From: Fragilariopsis cylindrus CCMP1102
Taxonomy: Eukaryota; Bacillariophyta; Bacillariophyceae; Bacillariales; Bacillariaceae
Direction of reading: 5' to 3'
NCBI GenBank assembly: GCA_900095095.1
Contig: FMBT01000303.1
Span: 1 to 64,000, forward strand
DNA length: 64,000 nucleotides
The number at the start of each line of letters is the position of its first letter. Positions within the stretch are counted from its first letter, which is position 1. Below the pieces are notes generated by a model. The model was given only the letters and a program-made list of their open reading frames with translations, had not been told where the DNA came from and searched no databases. Both the position numbers and the translations under genes were made by a program. Of the stretch, positions 10,440 to 21,359 are shown piece by piece.

Positions 10440-11368
10440 ATTTTAGACCACTTCCACTGATTCAATAGAAACAAAACCATACTCAGTCGAACAAGCACCT
10501 CAAATACTACTATTGTTTTCCTTTTCTGGACCAAGGTCTTCTTTTTTTGATGCCAAACTATCAGTTCTTTACTAAACTGGGACTGTTGGCAGCAGTTCGG
10601 TCGAAAATATTTCATCAAACTGACCATAAAGGATCTTGTATTGCTCTATTCAGAGTCAAAACTGGTGAAATCTCTTCTATATTAATAGCACAAGATATGA
10701 CACAAAGCGGGAGCTTCTAACTCCATTTTTTTGTCCAAGAAAAAATCAAAAGGTGTTGCTTCTTTTCAAGACTGAAACAACAACAACAACAACAACAACA
10801 ACAGCACCATGATTCATCGATTACCTACTAAGCCTCCTCCTCCGCTCTGTAGGGATATCTTCTCTATAGGAGCATGTGTTTGATTTGATCCATCCACTAC
10901 AAGTCAGGGAGGAATAGGATTCGTTACTACAGTTCATACAGAAGAAAGAAAAGTTGATGTTGCTTATATTGAAAATGCAATTGGTATTGTCAATTCCTCT
11001 CCTTTTATTACTGAAGCAAGGCTTCATCTTCATGTTTATGATCCATTTGATAATGTTGGTCGTCGTTATATTATTGAATTTGGTGAAGGAGCAGCAACAG
11101 CAGTAGTAACACCACCACTATCAACAGTCAGTTCTCAAAAAAGAAAAAGAAAAGAAACTGACCGATGAATATTTACGATGCAATCAAGGAATCAAGAACA
11201 TGGTTACCATCCACAGGACCACATCCAATACTGAAGAAGCTAAAGGAAGGGAAGGAGAACAATGGAACAGGATGGCTACGGAAGGAGGTGAAGAAAGCAT
11301 TGAAACTTCCATCCACACCAATCGGTCAGTTTGAAATGAATGAGGTGGGAGCGAGGTTTAGATAGTCT
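10440..11368 (+). pseudogene. Decayed coding relic of unknown family
   Basis: No intact ORF, but coding-like stretches follow one another in shifting frames. About 10578-10700 reads AVRSKIFHQTDHKGSCIALF and beyond. About 10880-11165 reads GGIGFVTTVHTEERKVDVAY, later VYDPFDNVGRRYIIEFGEG and a basic QKRKRKE tail. A shifted frame from 11165 to 11365 then encodes LKEGKENNGTGWLRKEVKKA. At least two stops and one frameshift break it. The last two pieces overlap by two bases (ATGA), as after a small indel. I do not recognise the family. The basic KRKRK run could be a nuclear signal, so it may be a remnant of a chromatin or transposon protein. Confidence 0.45.
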
Positions 11369-11915
11369 TAGATATGACACACTGGGTGCAACGGTAATCA
11401 AGAAGATACATCACAACAGCATACCACGACGACCATTGTCAAAGTCCAAAGTGTAAACATGTTTCGAGAATATGATTTCTACAATAATACGTACGACTTA
11501 CTTGCAATAATAATGAATCACAATCAAAATCCAGTATTAACAGTATCAAAGAATGCATATCGGATGGAATATTATCAAATGCAATGGATATATTATTCAA
11601 ACATACGTACAAAGTTGCTGCAGCAACTGTATAAATAAATAATAAACAATTTAAAAACATAATAAATAGATTTAGTATCCTACATCATAATAATAAAATG
11701 AACTTATAATTATTATAAAAGGGCTGGAAACCCGCGTTTTTTTATTATTCCATATATATATCCATTTTTGCCGACTAATACGTTTATAAGGAGGATGTCC
11801 TATAGGCTTCACATTATGTTATCACGATCCCATTTTTGCCGAATAAGGTGGGTATCCTGTAGGGGTCACAAGTAGTTATCACAATAAACTGTCACGGGTA
11901 TACAAGATCTACTCG
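11369..11915. other. Intergenic, no supported gene
   Basis: AT-rich flank between two decayed genes. It includes the imperfect duplication at 11761-11885. One short ORF (11439-11660, minus) has no recognisable content. Confidence 0.5.
11761..11885. repeat. Imperfect direct duplication
   Basis: Two copies share CCATTTTTGCCGA-TAA, then a GGxGGxTxTCCTxTAGG-like block and end in AGTTATCAC or TGTTATCAC. They start near 11762 and 11830. Confidence 0.55.
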
Positions 11916-14900
11916 TCAATCTTCGTTGAAATCAGTGGATGCACAAATAGGTTGGAATTGTTCAAAGCCGGGAATCTTTCCGATAGAAGGGACGAGGAAG
12001 CTAGCATTGAAGTTACCAATGTCAATCGCATTCGCAAAATCGATAGAAAGACCTGAAATTTCCGGGAATGGTGATGGTAAATTAAGATCGACAGATGGTA
12101 AATTAAGATCGATAGATGGCAGTGAAAGGCCGTTAAATGATATATCAATACCCGGGATCCCAAAGCTACCGAAATCGATTCCGAGCAGCTTAATTGCTTG
12201 TTCCATGAGAAAAATCAATGGTTTAAAGAGAATGTCAAGAACACCTGTAATTCCATCCACGATCTCACCTACCGTAAACGAGGCACCTATGCTGCACCAC
12301 CTCGGGAGATAGATGACTGTTCGTTTTGTACATATGTTGACACCGCATGGATAGTTGAAGCAACCAAAAAAGCTGCAACTTCTGCAAAATCTAACTCCAC
12401 AGGGGTATGGGATATTAAGAATTTTCCTCGTGGTGCAAAATGGACCCGGAATAGACACTGAAATTCGTTTGTTCAGTAAATTTCGGATCGGGACCAACAC
12501 AACATCAAAAATTCTAAGTTCCTCGGCTAATTTTCTTAAATCGTCGGATAATGTATTGAAGATGCTAATTGGATCGACAATAAGTGAAATGAGACGCACA
12601 ACAGACTCCCCAAAAGCCGCGAAATCATCAATCGCGGTTGTGACAACGTCTTTCCCAGATGCAATAGCGTCATTGACAATTTTTGCTTTACTGTCTACCG
12701 ATGGACAATTGCGTGTAATTTGCACAACACTACTCAATGCTTGGTTCACGAAGACGGTTTTGGCAATAACCTCTTGCGTACTTTCGGTTTTATTGAGGAA
12801 TATTTCAATTTTTGGCCGTGCCGGCACAGTGGTTTCCGCCTCAATGTTCTCCAATTTCGTGTTAGCTGTTTTAAGAAGACTTTTAAATCTCCCGACTACG
12901 TTTCTGACTGGGACAATAAATGTTCCGATTTTTGGGATGGCGCTTGCTGCCTGTAAAACGTAGTAGACAATTTTTGAAAGAATCTCGAGATCGTTTACAA
13001 TTGGACGAATGGACTCAACGTTGTTAATGAGATCAAAAATTTCAATCAAATTATCTTCAAACTTATCCGTGATGTTATATATGCGGAGAAGAAGTCGATC
13101 AATTTCTTCAAAGGTTTCGAGCAGCAGTTGTGAATCTGGTAGCCCGTCACCTTCACCAAGAGCAAGATCCAAAAACTTTTGTTTCAGTTCGTCGTCCAAA
13201 TTACTTGAAAAGTTGCCAATGAGTTGCAGTTTGTTCGGGAGTTTCTTGAATGCGTCTCCGATAAAGTCTTCTCTATTTTTCTTCGTCCATTCCGTCTTAG
13301 TTTCATTAAATTCCATACGTCGTCTAGCCGCATCTAATTCTACAAGATCAAGATATTCAGGGAGTAATAATGAATCTGTCGTTCGAGGAAATATTTTCCC
13401 GAGTTGACCTCTTGGGAAGATAGGTGTAGCGATGTCGCACCCACCACTCTCATAATCCTGTTCCCATATTTTTGGCACAATCGTTATCCACCACATCTGC
13501 AATTACTCCTTGAATCTGAGGGATCTTCGCTTCGTCAAACCCATTTTCAATATCAGGGGAAAAATCATATCCAGATTCTGAAAAGTCTGTTGTCGAGAAA
13601 ATAAAAACGTCGTTATACATAAAAGCTGGTCGACTAACCGCATCACTCTGTAGCTCTTCTTCACAGAGATCGTTATCGAACGCACAGAGGTCCTCACTGC
13701 TATTACCCAAATTTTCGGCCAACGCAGAAACAATTGTTTTAGTGTCAAATACGCCGTCTTCTGTTTTGTTTCTCATCATCTCAAGATATCTTCTCCAATC
13801 TCTTCGGCTTGACTTGAACCTCGGATGTGTAGAAATTATTTCCTTCGATATTCAAGAGCTGTATTTCACCTTCCTCATTGATTCCGAAATGCCGGATTTG
13901 TATTAACTATTTTCTCAACAAAGATAGTGACAGGCTTGGAGGGGCATTTACGCAGTTGTACTGAGTCGTTCTACTCGTCAATGTTATCGCAGTCTCCATT
14001 TAATCACCTCGGTTGTCCCAAAGTTCATCGAGGCAATAAGTAACGGTACGGTTAGCCTCTTTATCGTGGCCAAATCTAATGGTGTAATAGATCTTAAATC
14101 CTTTTTCCTAAATAGCAATAAAAAGTAGACAATTTCGAATCAAAATTGAAAGTAGATAAGTAATCGATATGAGATTCAGACGAAAACATGGCAATGTTCG
14201 AATCAATATGCACTATTTGTACGTACCCCAGATCCTTCTATGTCATCAGTTGCGAAGTAGGCAACAATGACATCATCTATCCAGTAATAGATGCCATCTA
14301 CGTTACGAACACCTGTGTAAGATGCACCGCCTTCCTCAACCGTAGTTGAACATTGATCCAATTCTGGGTAGTTCGGGCATGCATCCATAACCTTGAAAGA
14401 CAAGACCATGTCTTCCATGTCCCTCAGAACGCACTTCCCTTCACTTGTACGAACAGATTCGTTCTTGAACATCTTTCACCTAGACCCAAAGCTTCTCGAC
14501 AACGAGCCCCTTCTCACACGTTAAATAGTTATCGGAACAATCACTCGCACATTGGATCTTATTCTCCTTTTCGAGGGCTTCGATTTCATCGCATGCAGGC
14601 TATAGAAAGATCGAAGTGAAAGCAAGAGAAGAAATAATTAATTAGTCAGTCTTATTATTTCGCACAAGTTATCATAATTTTGAGGGGTTGTTTCGACGTT
14701 CAATGTATGATCTTACTCCTGTCCTTTTGAGGATTTCATGCCTTTTTGCCTTCTTTTTTGGCCTTTTTTCTTGATTGATTCTCTTTCGTTTTCTGGCTTT
14801 TTATCTCTTAGTCAATGGCTTAAGAACACGATTTGTCGTTGTTATCCTCCAATGTATCGACAGTTCACCGATAGACGATGCGATGTGTTGAGAGGATACA

Positions 14901-14959
14901 AATGGGCTCATTGCTATTAGCAACAAACTTGCCATCCGCAAGAGGCCAGATAACTTCAT
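11916..14959 (-). pseudogene. Large secreted Cys-rich protein gene, broken by several frameshifts
   Basis: The gene begins at ATG 14959 with a good signal peptide (MKLSGLLRMASLLLIAMS, then PFVSSQ). Further exons can be followed. About 14470-14600 encodes ACDEIEALEKENKIQCASDC. About 14229-14472 encodes CPNYPELDQCSTT and later VRNVDGIYYWIDDVIVAYFA. A GT-AG intron (14108-14228) then leads to KGFKIYYTIRFGHDKEANRT. After that the frame changes repeatedly, near 14470, 13995, 13970, 13890, 13800 and 13480, each time resuming coding-like sequence. The last 500 codons are intact: helical segments, a Cys-rich block (YPCGVRFCRSCSFFGCFNYP) and repeats of LPSxDLNLPS. I do not recognise the family. The many lesions suggest a pseudogene. 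Unannotated micro-introns or sequence errors are alternatives, though neighbouring genes are mostly clean. Confidence 0.6.
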
Positions 14960-15339
14960 GGTTGCTGTAGAGTGTTATTTTTGTAAATTTTTTATCCTAT
15001 GGGAAGAAAGAAGGTTGTAAATCTTAATAAAAGAATGAATATTGAAATCAAACTCTGCTTACGAACAACAGAGGCGGTATCGATATTGTGTTACAAAAAG
15101 CGAGATTTTTTTATTTTTTTTTCCAATTCTTGCTTCACACCATATTAACGTCTAAAGTCAATACTTTTATGTTGAGGTTATAATTTTCGATCCTTTGTCC
15201 TACATGCGTATGCTATTCTTCTGTGATGACCACGCTCAATGCGTGGGGATGCAATCGATATTCGACTGCTAACGGATCAATACGGTACTTTCTGTCTGTG
15301 CATTTTTTTAGAAAAAATAGTGCGAGCTCATTGATGTAA

Positions 15340-15475
15340 GCGGCCGATTGGTGTGATCTCATTTATGTCAGCCATACTGTACTTGCTTCCGACATTAGGG
15401 ACTACATTCCGATTAACGTGATCTTATTGATGTCAGCCGATACTGTACCTGCTTCGACATTGCAAATGGGATTGT
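15340..15475. repeat. Imperfect tandem duplication with TACTGTA
   Basis: Two copies of about 68 bp share TGATCT-ATT-ATGTCAGCC, then ATACTGTAC-TGCTTC and CGACATT. They begin near 15353 and 15419. Confidence 0.65.
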
Positions 15476-16290
15476 AATTAATGTTCTCTTACTTCTTCAT
15501 TAAAAGTACGGTATTTCATGATTTGGGTTGATAACTTTTCATATACTGTATCTATTGAAGTTTAGTGTCACTATTGCTTTTTCGAAAGACTTTGGTTAAT
15601 GGAGAATTTACTTTCCTATAGATGATGGTTCAATATTGTTCTCCTTGTCGTTGTTTGGACATATCAAGCGCATCGCGTTTTTTCATTTAACGGGTACAAA
15701 GACCTTTTCCTCATATATAATATACTGTATTCAATATACTGTATATATATAATATAATCTTATATAATATTAAATAATAATATTATAATACATCGCATCT
15801 CATCGCGCATTAGTACTTGAAGTAAGTTATGATATAAATTACAACTGTCTTTTTAAATACGACCGACCACACATACCCTTTTTCTATTTACTGTATTACA
15901 GTTCAGTATTTACTTATGTTGCCCAATTGATCGTTTACGATATAGTTCAGTCGTGAATATTGTACACACATGTAGAATCGAATCAATCAAATCATAGAAC
16001 TCAGAGCGTGTCATCAAAAAACAATTAATAGAAAAAGTTTTAAATTCTCCGACCCTCCGTCGCCACAAAAAATTGTCAGGAAAGGATGTTTGTTGTTGTT
16101 TGAGATGTGAATGCCATAATAGGGAGACTGTGGATGACTCAGAATACACTCAGTAAGTCAAACAGCAACTACTGACTACCATCACCAGAATTACATTGAC
16201 TAAAGCATTTGATGATACATACTGATGGATGGGGTCATGAGGGTGAACAATGTTTGCAGTTAGGATTGCATTTGAGCACACAAGCATATG

Positions 16291-16318
16291 CTCTTTCTCT
16301 CTCTCTCTCTCTCTCTTT
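16291..16318. repeat. (CT)n microsatellite
   Basis: CTCT run of about 26 nt with one early TTT interruption. Confidence 0.9.
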
Positions 16319-16874
16319 GTTCTTCCTTACAAATTCTACCTCTACATTAATCTTCATCTCCATCAACTGTCCCTTTCTATGTCTCCAATAGCAAAATATT
16401 GTTATTTATTTGACTTTTGTATGTGCATTCTCCCAGGCTTTGTATCAACAAAAAATAGTATCAAGAAGGTAGCATGGAAACACATATTAAACATACTGGG
16501 GTGCCTCAAACTCAGAACTATCATGAATGAAATGATTGTATTTCAATACACATACGTTTCTAAACAATCTTTTCATTTCTTTCTTAAGTCAAGCAACATT
16601 TGCACTAAGTGACAAACGTCTATGCAATTGGCATCATACTATCATTAAGAAATTGCAAATTTCAATCAAAATAGTAGATGAAGCTATAAATAGTTTCAAC
16701 TTAATACATTGTATCTTCGAAATATTATGATTGTTTCGACCAACTGAATTATCATATTTTCTGTTGAACCGATTACTGGATATAATAACATTATACTGGA
16801 GACCAAATAAATGCATTGCTTCTTTCTATTGTTACCTATGAACTATGCAATAAATTCTGAAATACTTTCCCTGA

Positions 16875-18599
16875 TTATGCATCTATCGCTGGTTGGTCTT
16901 TTATTTTCCAGGACGATGGAATGAGGTCTTCCGGTAATCCAATTTCGTGACGAAATGCATATTTTAAATGCTGATCAGTTGTATACGCCTTATCCGAAAA
17001 TTGAATGGCTGCTCGGGGAATATGAGTTACAACATGCAATTCGTCTTTAGGAATTATTTCAGTGATGTCTAATCCGGGTCGATTCAGTATTCGAGCAGCG
17101 TATGCAGACCGTCCCGAATTATCTTCCATGCGTTTGAGGACCTGACAGGGACGAAAATTCTTCAAGTCATATAAACCCTTAGTGAGATGCCATCGAAAGC
17201 TAGTTATACTATCCTTCTTCTTGCTATTTTGTCCCGTTGCTCGTTCGTCTTCACTTCGATCAGAATAACGATAGAAACATGATGTAAATAAATTATCAGG
17301 ATACGGATGTTCCTTTTGCTCTTGTTCGGTTCGCATCATTCGGATGGCGTCGTCCATCACATATGACGGAGTATAATGTGTATTGCTCGGTTTCCATATA
17401 TCTCGATCGTGTTTCCACCAGGCATCTTCCCATTCTTTACCGTAGTTGAGATAGATCTCTTCTCCTTTTTGAATGGGGCGAGTAGCAACCAACTCTAAAA
17501 GCATCATTGGTTGGATTTTTTTGTTATCATTTTGATTTATATTGGATGAGGGGGGCGCGGACCACTGTAGTTCGACATTGGGTACATTATAGTGATTAAT
17601 AAGATTTATAATTGGAGAGTATGGAAACAGCAGCCAGTTGGAAGAGTTATGACCAAGACAATAGTTCAACAATAGTTGATCGTTATGATTCGTTTTACTC
17701 CGAAGTTCGTCGCGGTGGACGAGTGCAACGGGCACTGGTCCTACAATGGAATCTTTCAGTAGATCACGGGTTGCATAAGCGCCTCTCCCAGCCTCTTTTA
17801 CTCGCGATTTACGAGGAAACAAATTGTCCATGCAATAAGCATTTTCTTTGAGATATTCCAAAGATGGTCGTTTTCGTACGTTACCATTCCCAGATTGTGG
17901 TATGGTTGTTTTCTTTCCCTCGTGCGAGTACAAAAGTTCGTCTCCTGCCTCCAAATCTTTAGAGAACCACCAGGTTAAATTGTGGTAACTGGTGGTAGCA
18001 CCTGCCCCGGGAGAATCGAATCGCGTCAAGCTACCCTCGTCAACTCGTGGTACTAAAGGCAATACATTATGTCCACCATTATTTGTAGTTGATTGTGCCA
18101 CCATACCGATACCCGTCACGATCGATTCAACCACAAATTTGCCTTCATATTGACCACCCGTTTCTTGTCCATTCCACGTCAATCCTCGTAGTGTGGGATA
18201 TTGGTGTAATAAAGTACGATCGTAGTTGTAGCTTTCGTCGTCCATATAATTTGGAAATTCAGGGTCCGTCCATTGAATAACAATATCACCATGTTTTCGA
18301 ACATTAGTTCCTGTCTTTCTTGGTATCATCGTATAAGTAGCCCATTGGTCGTCCGTATCAGGAACTCTTGCATAGACTAACTGACACTCATCTGGAACAC
18401 GCGACGATGACGATATATCCTGTTGTTGTTGTTGTTGTTGTTGATGATGATGATTTTCTTCTTGTGGGCAAGAATGCGGGTGTCCTCCAGCATCCCCTGC
18501 TTCTGTTTCTTTGGTTGAAGAAGACACGCATAACGTAGCAACTGGAAAACTCAAAAACCAAACGATAATAGTGGAAACCAAAAAATTTGGTACCACCAT
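16875..18599 (-). CDS. SET-domain protein with signal peptide
   Basis: Single exon, 574 residues, ATG in a good context (TACCACCATGG as read on the plus strand). Residues 1-25 form a signal peptide or signal anchor, then a His/Gln-rich linker (49-60). Two SET-like halves can be seen. At about 196-225 is a block with YHNLTWWFSKDLEAGDEL. At about 266-387 is a fuller domain: GRGAYATRDL, then INHYNVPNVELQW (the Asn-His position) and GEEIYLNYG (the catalytic Tyr region). SET proteins methylate lysines. In diatoms a large family of such proteins carries secretory leaders, and the substrate is unknown. The lack of a nuclear signal and the leader argue for an ER, secreted or plastid location rather than a histone role. 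Confidence 0.8.
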   Translation of the reverse strand: MVVPNFLVSTIIVWFLSFPVATLCVSSSTKETEAGDAGGHPHSCPQEENHHHQQQQQQQQDISSSSRVPDECQLVYARVPDTDDQWATYTMIPRKTGTNVRKHGDIVIQWTDPEFPNYMDDESYNYDRTLLHQYPTLRGLTWNGQETGGQYEGKFVVESIVTGIGMVAQSTTNNGGHNVLPLVPRVDEGSLTRFDSPGAGATTSYHNLTWWFSKDLEAGDELLYSHEGKKTTIPQSGNGNVRKRPSLEYLKENAYCMDNLFPRKSRVKEAGRGAYATRDLLKDSIVGPVPVALVHRDELRSKTNHNDQLLLNYCLGHNSSNWLLFPYSPIINLINHYNVPNVELQWSAPPSSNINQNDNKKIQPMMLLELVATRPIQKGEEIYLNYGKEWEDAWWKHDRDIWKPSNTHYTPSYVMDDAIRMMRTEQEQKEHPYPDNLFTSCFYRYSDRSEDERATGQNSKKKDSITSFRWHLTKGLYDLKNFRPCQVLKRMEDNSGRSAYAARILNRPGLDITEIIPKDELHVVTHIPRAAIQFSDKAYTTDQHLKYAFRHEIGLPEDLIPSSWKIKDQPAIDA

Positions 18600-19230
18600 G
18601 GTTAAAATAGTAAGTTAGTATTTTAAATTTTTGACACTTGTTTAATGTGTCATTTTTTGTTTGTTTGTGTAAGTTTCAAGTTTCAAAGTTACATTGTAAG
18701 TTACTGTAAGTTATGATGGCGCGTTCGTTGGAATTTTTTCATTATTTTTTGTTTACGAATGAACTCAAGACTGTGAATGCGACGTGTAACATTTCGTTCA
18801 AACGTGTATCTTCAACACCCCTGGTAACAACATAATCAACATCATGAACATCATGAACATGATGTGATCAAATTTTTTACCACTGGCATGATTACACTCG
18901 AGACGAACACTCACTTATTAATATAACTTTACATTATAACTAATGTACACACAGAATATACTGTTGACTTTGCCATCAATTATTTATAATTTTCATTGAA
19001 TTATCTAGGAAACTCAATAATGACAACCTATTACCTATGCTACTTCGAAGTAAACAAATATAACTTAATTGGAGACTCATAGTGGATAATATTTCATGAA
19101 TAAATAGCTTACCTCTGGAAATGTTTCCTTTAAGACGACTTTAAGAATGATTCTGTACTTTTGTTTGAATTCGAGATAATTTTTACAAGTAAGAATAAGT
19201 GGAAGGGATCTCTACAATTGTACTTTATAT

Positions 19231-19275
19231 ATGTGTGTGTGTGAGAGTGTGTGTGTGTGCGTGCGTGCGTGTGTG
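19231..19275. repeat. (GT)n / (GTGC)n microsatellite
   Basis: GTGTGTGTG with a GAGA interruption and a GTGCGTGC section. Confidence 0.9.
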
Positions 19276-19304
19276 ATTCTTATTCTGATGAATAAAACCA
19301 ACGC

Positions 19305-19343
19305 TTTTGTTTGTTTGTTTGTTTGTTTGTTTGTTCGTTTGTT
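19305..19343. repeat. (TTTG)n microsatellite
   Basis: About nine TTTG units with one TTCG variant, about 40 bp beyond the stop codon of the bestrophin-like gene. Confidence 0.9.
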
Positions 19344-19382
19344 TTATGTGTTTTGTGATTAACCATAATTGTACCAAATAAT

Positions 19383-20564
19383 TCAGAGCATCCAATCTGG
19401 AATAGACTGACGATTACTGAGATGTTTGCTTTCATTTTTCGTCAGTCCTTCACTTCTAGTCGGTAATAGACCCGTAGTTTCATTGATTGGTCTAGAAACG
19501 TTCCCGTTCATCTTGTATCGCAAGGCATCGGCCCATTGTACGCCATCGGCATCGTGGATCATAATCACAACGTCATCGGCAGCAAATCCAGCCCAAGCCG
19601 TTACATCAAGATCATTAGCGTCGTCTCCAAAAGGATCATCGAGTTCTTCAGATACGAGTATTAATCCCACAAAACCATACGTTAACATGAAAATATTAAA
19701 ACAATCTTCTATTAAATTTCCATTAGTATCTTTCAAAAACACAAATGGTAATGTATATACGTACAATAACCCAATAGTATGAGCCATCTGAACTAATGGG
19801 AATGGAACGGGCGTCATCATAAGACTTCGAATTCCATAGTACCCACTTAAAAATAGATCGACGGAGGCCAATAGACTCATTTCTTGGTGGATAATCATAG
19901 GATGTGCAAGTCGTTCTTCTTGACTACAGATGGTTTCTCTGAGCAGCTGTGCTACTTTTAGTGGAACCCTAAAAGAATCTAGTCCCTTACCATGGGGTAT
20001 TTCAGCATGACGCATAAATTCATGATCTGGTGTACAGAACTCAAGTTCTTGTGCTGACAATTCGGGTACTTCGTATGCTGCTATCTTCGACACAGGATAT
20101 TCAGTGATAGCAGCTGTTGTTCTTGTCATAAGTAGGCATCGGTACGCAATCTCACTCCTCCATTCTTTGGCAGCCTGATCATTGTTTTTATTTTTTCGCG
20201 AAAATACAATCGCCTTCTGGACCAATTCTCGTGTCTGCATTAATAGTGTTGTTAAATGGTTTCGATATAGAGAATACCGTGATAGAGCAGAAGACACTCT
20301 ATTAACAATAAGAAATGATACAATCAGTCCCAAAAGTGTATGACCGAGTGGTGATTCACCTATAAAATTAAAATTGTAGTTAGATTCTAGTAAAGTCAGT
20401 ACAATCATAAAAATTATATTAGCAAAGCACCAAGGAAAGATCCTAGGCCATGTTGAACCATGACATTGAAACAAAACAGAAATTTTGTTCTTTGAGTCAT
20501 AGAATACAGGCCCAGTTGGAGTTCCCGTATTTCTTCTATCATTCTTGTGACTCGACCATGTCAT
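19383..20564 (-). CDS. Bestrophin-like anion channel
   Basis: Single exon, 393 residues, family of bestrophin/UPF0187 channels that pass chloride or bicarbonate. Evidence: hydrophobic segments at about 42-60, 72-88, 255-275 and 285-305; the conserved PVPFPLVQMAHT loop (252-263); and the Asp-rich gate or calcium-clasp motif EELDDPFGDDANDLD (306-320) directly after the last membrane segment, as in the family. In diatoms some bestrophins move bicarbonate across plastid or thylakoid membranes. Nothing here proves that location. The first ATG is used. A 78-codon minus-strand frame just upstream (20569-20805), rich in hydrophobic and Ser residues, could be a targeting exon, but I found no splice site joining it. 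Confidence 0.85.
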   Translation of the reverse strand: MTWSSHKNDRRNTGTPTGPVFYDSKNKISVLFQCHGSTWPRIFPWCFANIIFMIVLTLLESNYNFNFIGESPLGHTLLGLIVSFLIVNRVSSALSRYSLYRNHLTTLLMQTRELVQKAIVFSRKNKNNDQAAKEWRSEIAYRCLLMTRTTAAITEYPVSKIAAYEVPELSAQELEFCTPDHEFMRHAEIPHGKGLDSFRVPLKVAQLLRETICSQEERLAHPMIIHQEMSLLASVDLFLSGYYGIRSLMMTPVPFPLVQMAHTIGLLYVYTLPFVFLKDTNGNLIEDCFNIFMLTYGFVGLILVSEELDDPFGDDANDLDVTAWAGFAADDVVIMIHDADGVQWADALRYKMNGNVSRPINETTGLLPTRSEGLTKNESKHLSNRQSIPDWML

Positions 20565-21219
20565 ATTTTTAGGTATGTGCTAGATTAATACTAACATTTG
20601 ATACAAAGTTACTCTTCTGAATCGATGATGATGATAGAAAAGATACCGCTGTTGCTGTTAACCGAAAGAATAAGATCAACACTAAACATTCGAACAAAGA
20701 TCGTTGTTTTAATGACTGCTTCGTCGTCCAGCTTCTATAAATGTCACTGTTCGTCGTCTTCGTCTTCTCCAATGTCTTCGGTGTCTTCCTTAATGTTGAT
20801 GTCATCAGTTTCGGAATAGAAATTCGTTCTTCTTAATACCGATATTAGCTATCCATGATATTATTAGCTCCACAACATAAAATATGAAATCCTTGGCGCG
20901 CCTAATTACTCGCGATGAAATGTGTCACGCAGCACGGCGTGAAGCTTCCTATTATTCGTTCTACTCTAATATATTTAATGTTGATGGGATAATTTTCCAT
21001 TTCAATTCTAGAAATTGCTTTCGTCTGCCTGTCGCAAGTGATATCCCATAATCAAATATGTTTATTTAAGTACGTGATGATAAGTACGTGATTTCAGATA
21101 CAACTTTAAACTTCAATCTCAAATTTTAAGAATTACATTACTTGTACATCACACAGTAGTATGCTGGTTCAAATTCTGTTACGATATGCTAATAGCTAAT
21201 AGACAACGAACTATCCATC

Positions 21220-21254
<35 letters not shown>

Positions 21255-21359
21255 ATCGATTTATTTTCGTCAGAATCATACAGCCAGGCGTTTTCTATCT
21301 TCAATCAAATGTCTGATACAAAATAATACAAAACTAAAACAGTCTACTAACACGATACG
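20565..21359. other. Divergent intergenic region
   Basis: Shared 5' flank of the bestrophin-like and TRIC-like genes. It includes the unjoined 78-codon frame noted above and a (CA)n tract at 21222-21250. Confidence 0.5.
21222..21250. repeat. (CA)n microsatellite
   Basis: About 14 CA units, 110 bp upstream of an ATG. Confidence 0.92.

Larger units (their letters stand above)
14960..16874. other. Long intergenic region, AT-rich, no supported gene
   Basis: Holds an imperfect duplication (15340-15470), a cluster of TACTGTA heptamers (six between 15375 and 15895), an AT-only stretch near 15718-15790 and a (CT)n tract. A minus-strand frame 15910-16149 lacks an ATG and may be a scrap of a transposase-like protein (MTRSEFYDLIDSI), but this is weak. 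Confidence 0.5.
18600..19382. other. Intergenic with GT and TTTG microsatellites
   Basis: Flank between two minus-strand genes. Nothing coding is supported. A short repeated CATGAACATCATGAACATGA lies near 18843. Confidence 0.55.

Noticed and set aside
15910-16149. 79-codon minus-strand frame resembling the start of a Harbinger-type transposase
   Set aside because: No ATG, very short similarity (MTRSEFYDLIDSI only) and nothing else of a transposase nearby.
20569-20805. 78-codon minus-strand frame just before the bestrophin-like gene as a targeting exon
   Set aside because: No usable donor or acceptor to join it in frame, so left unannotated as a gene.
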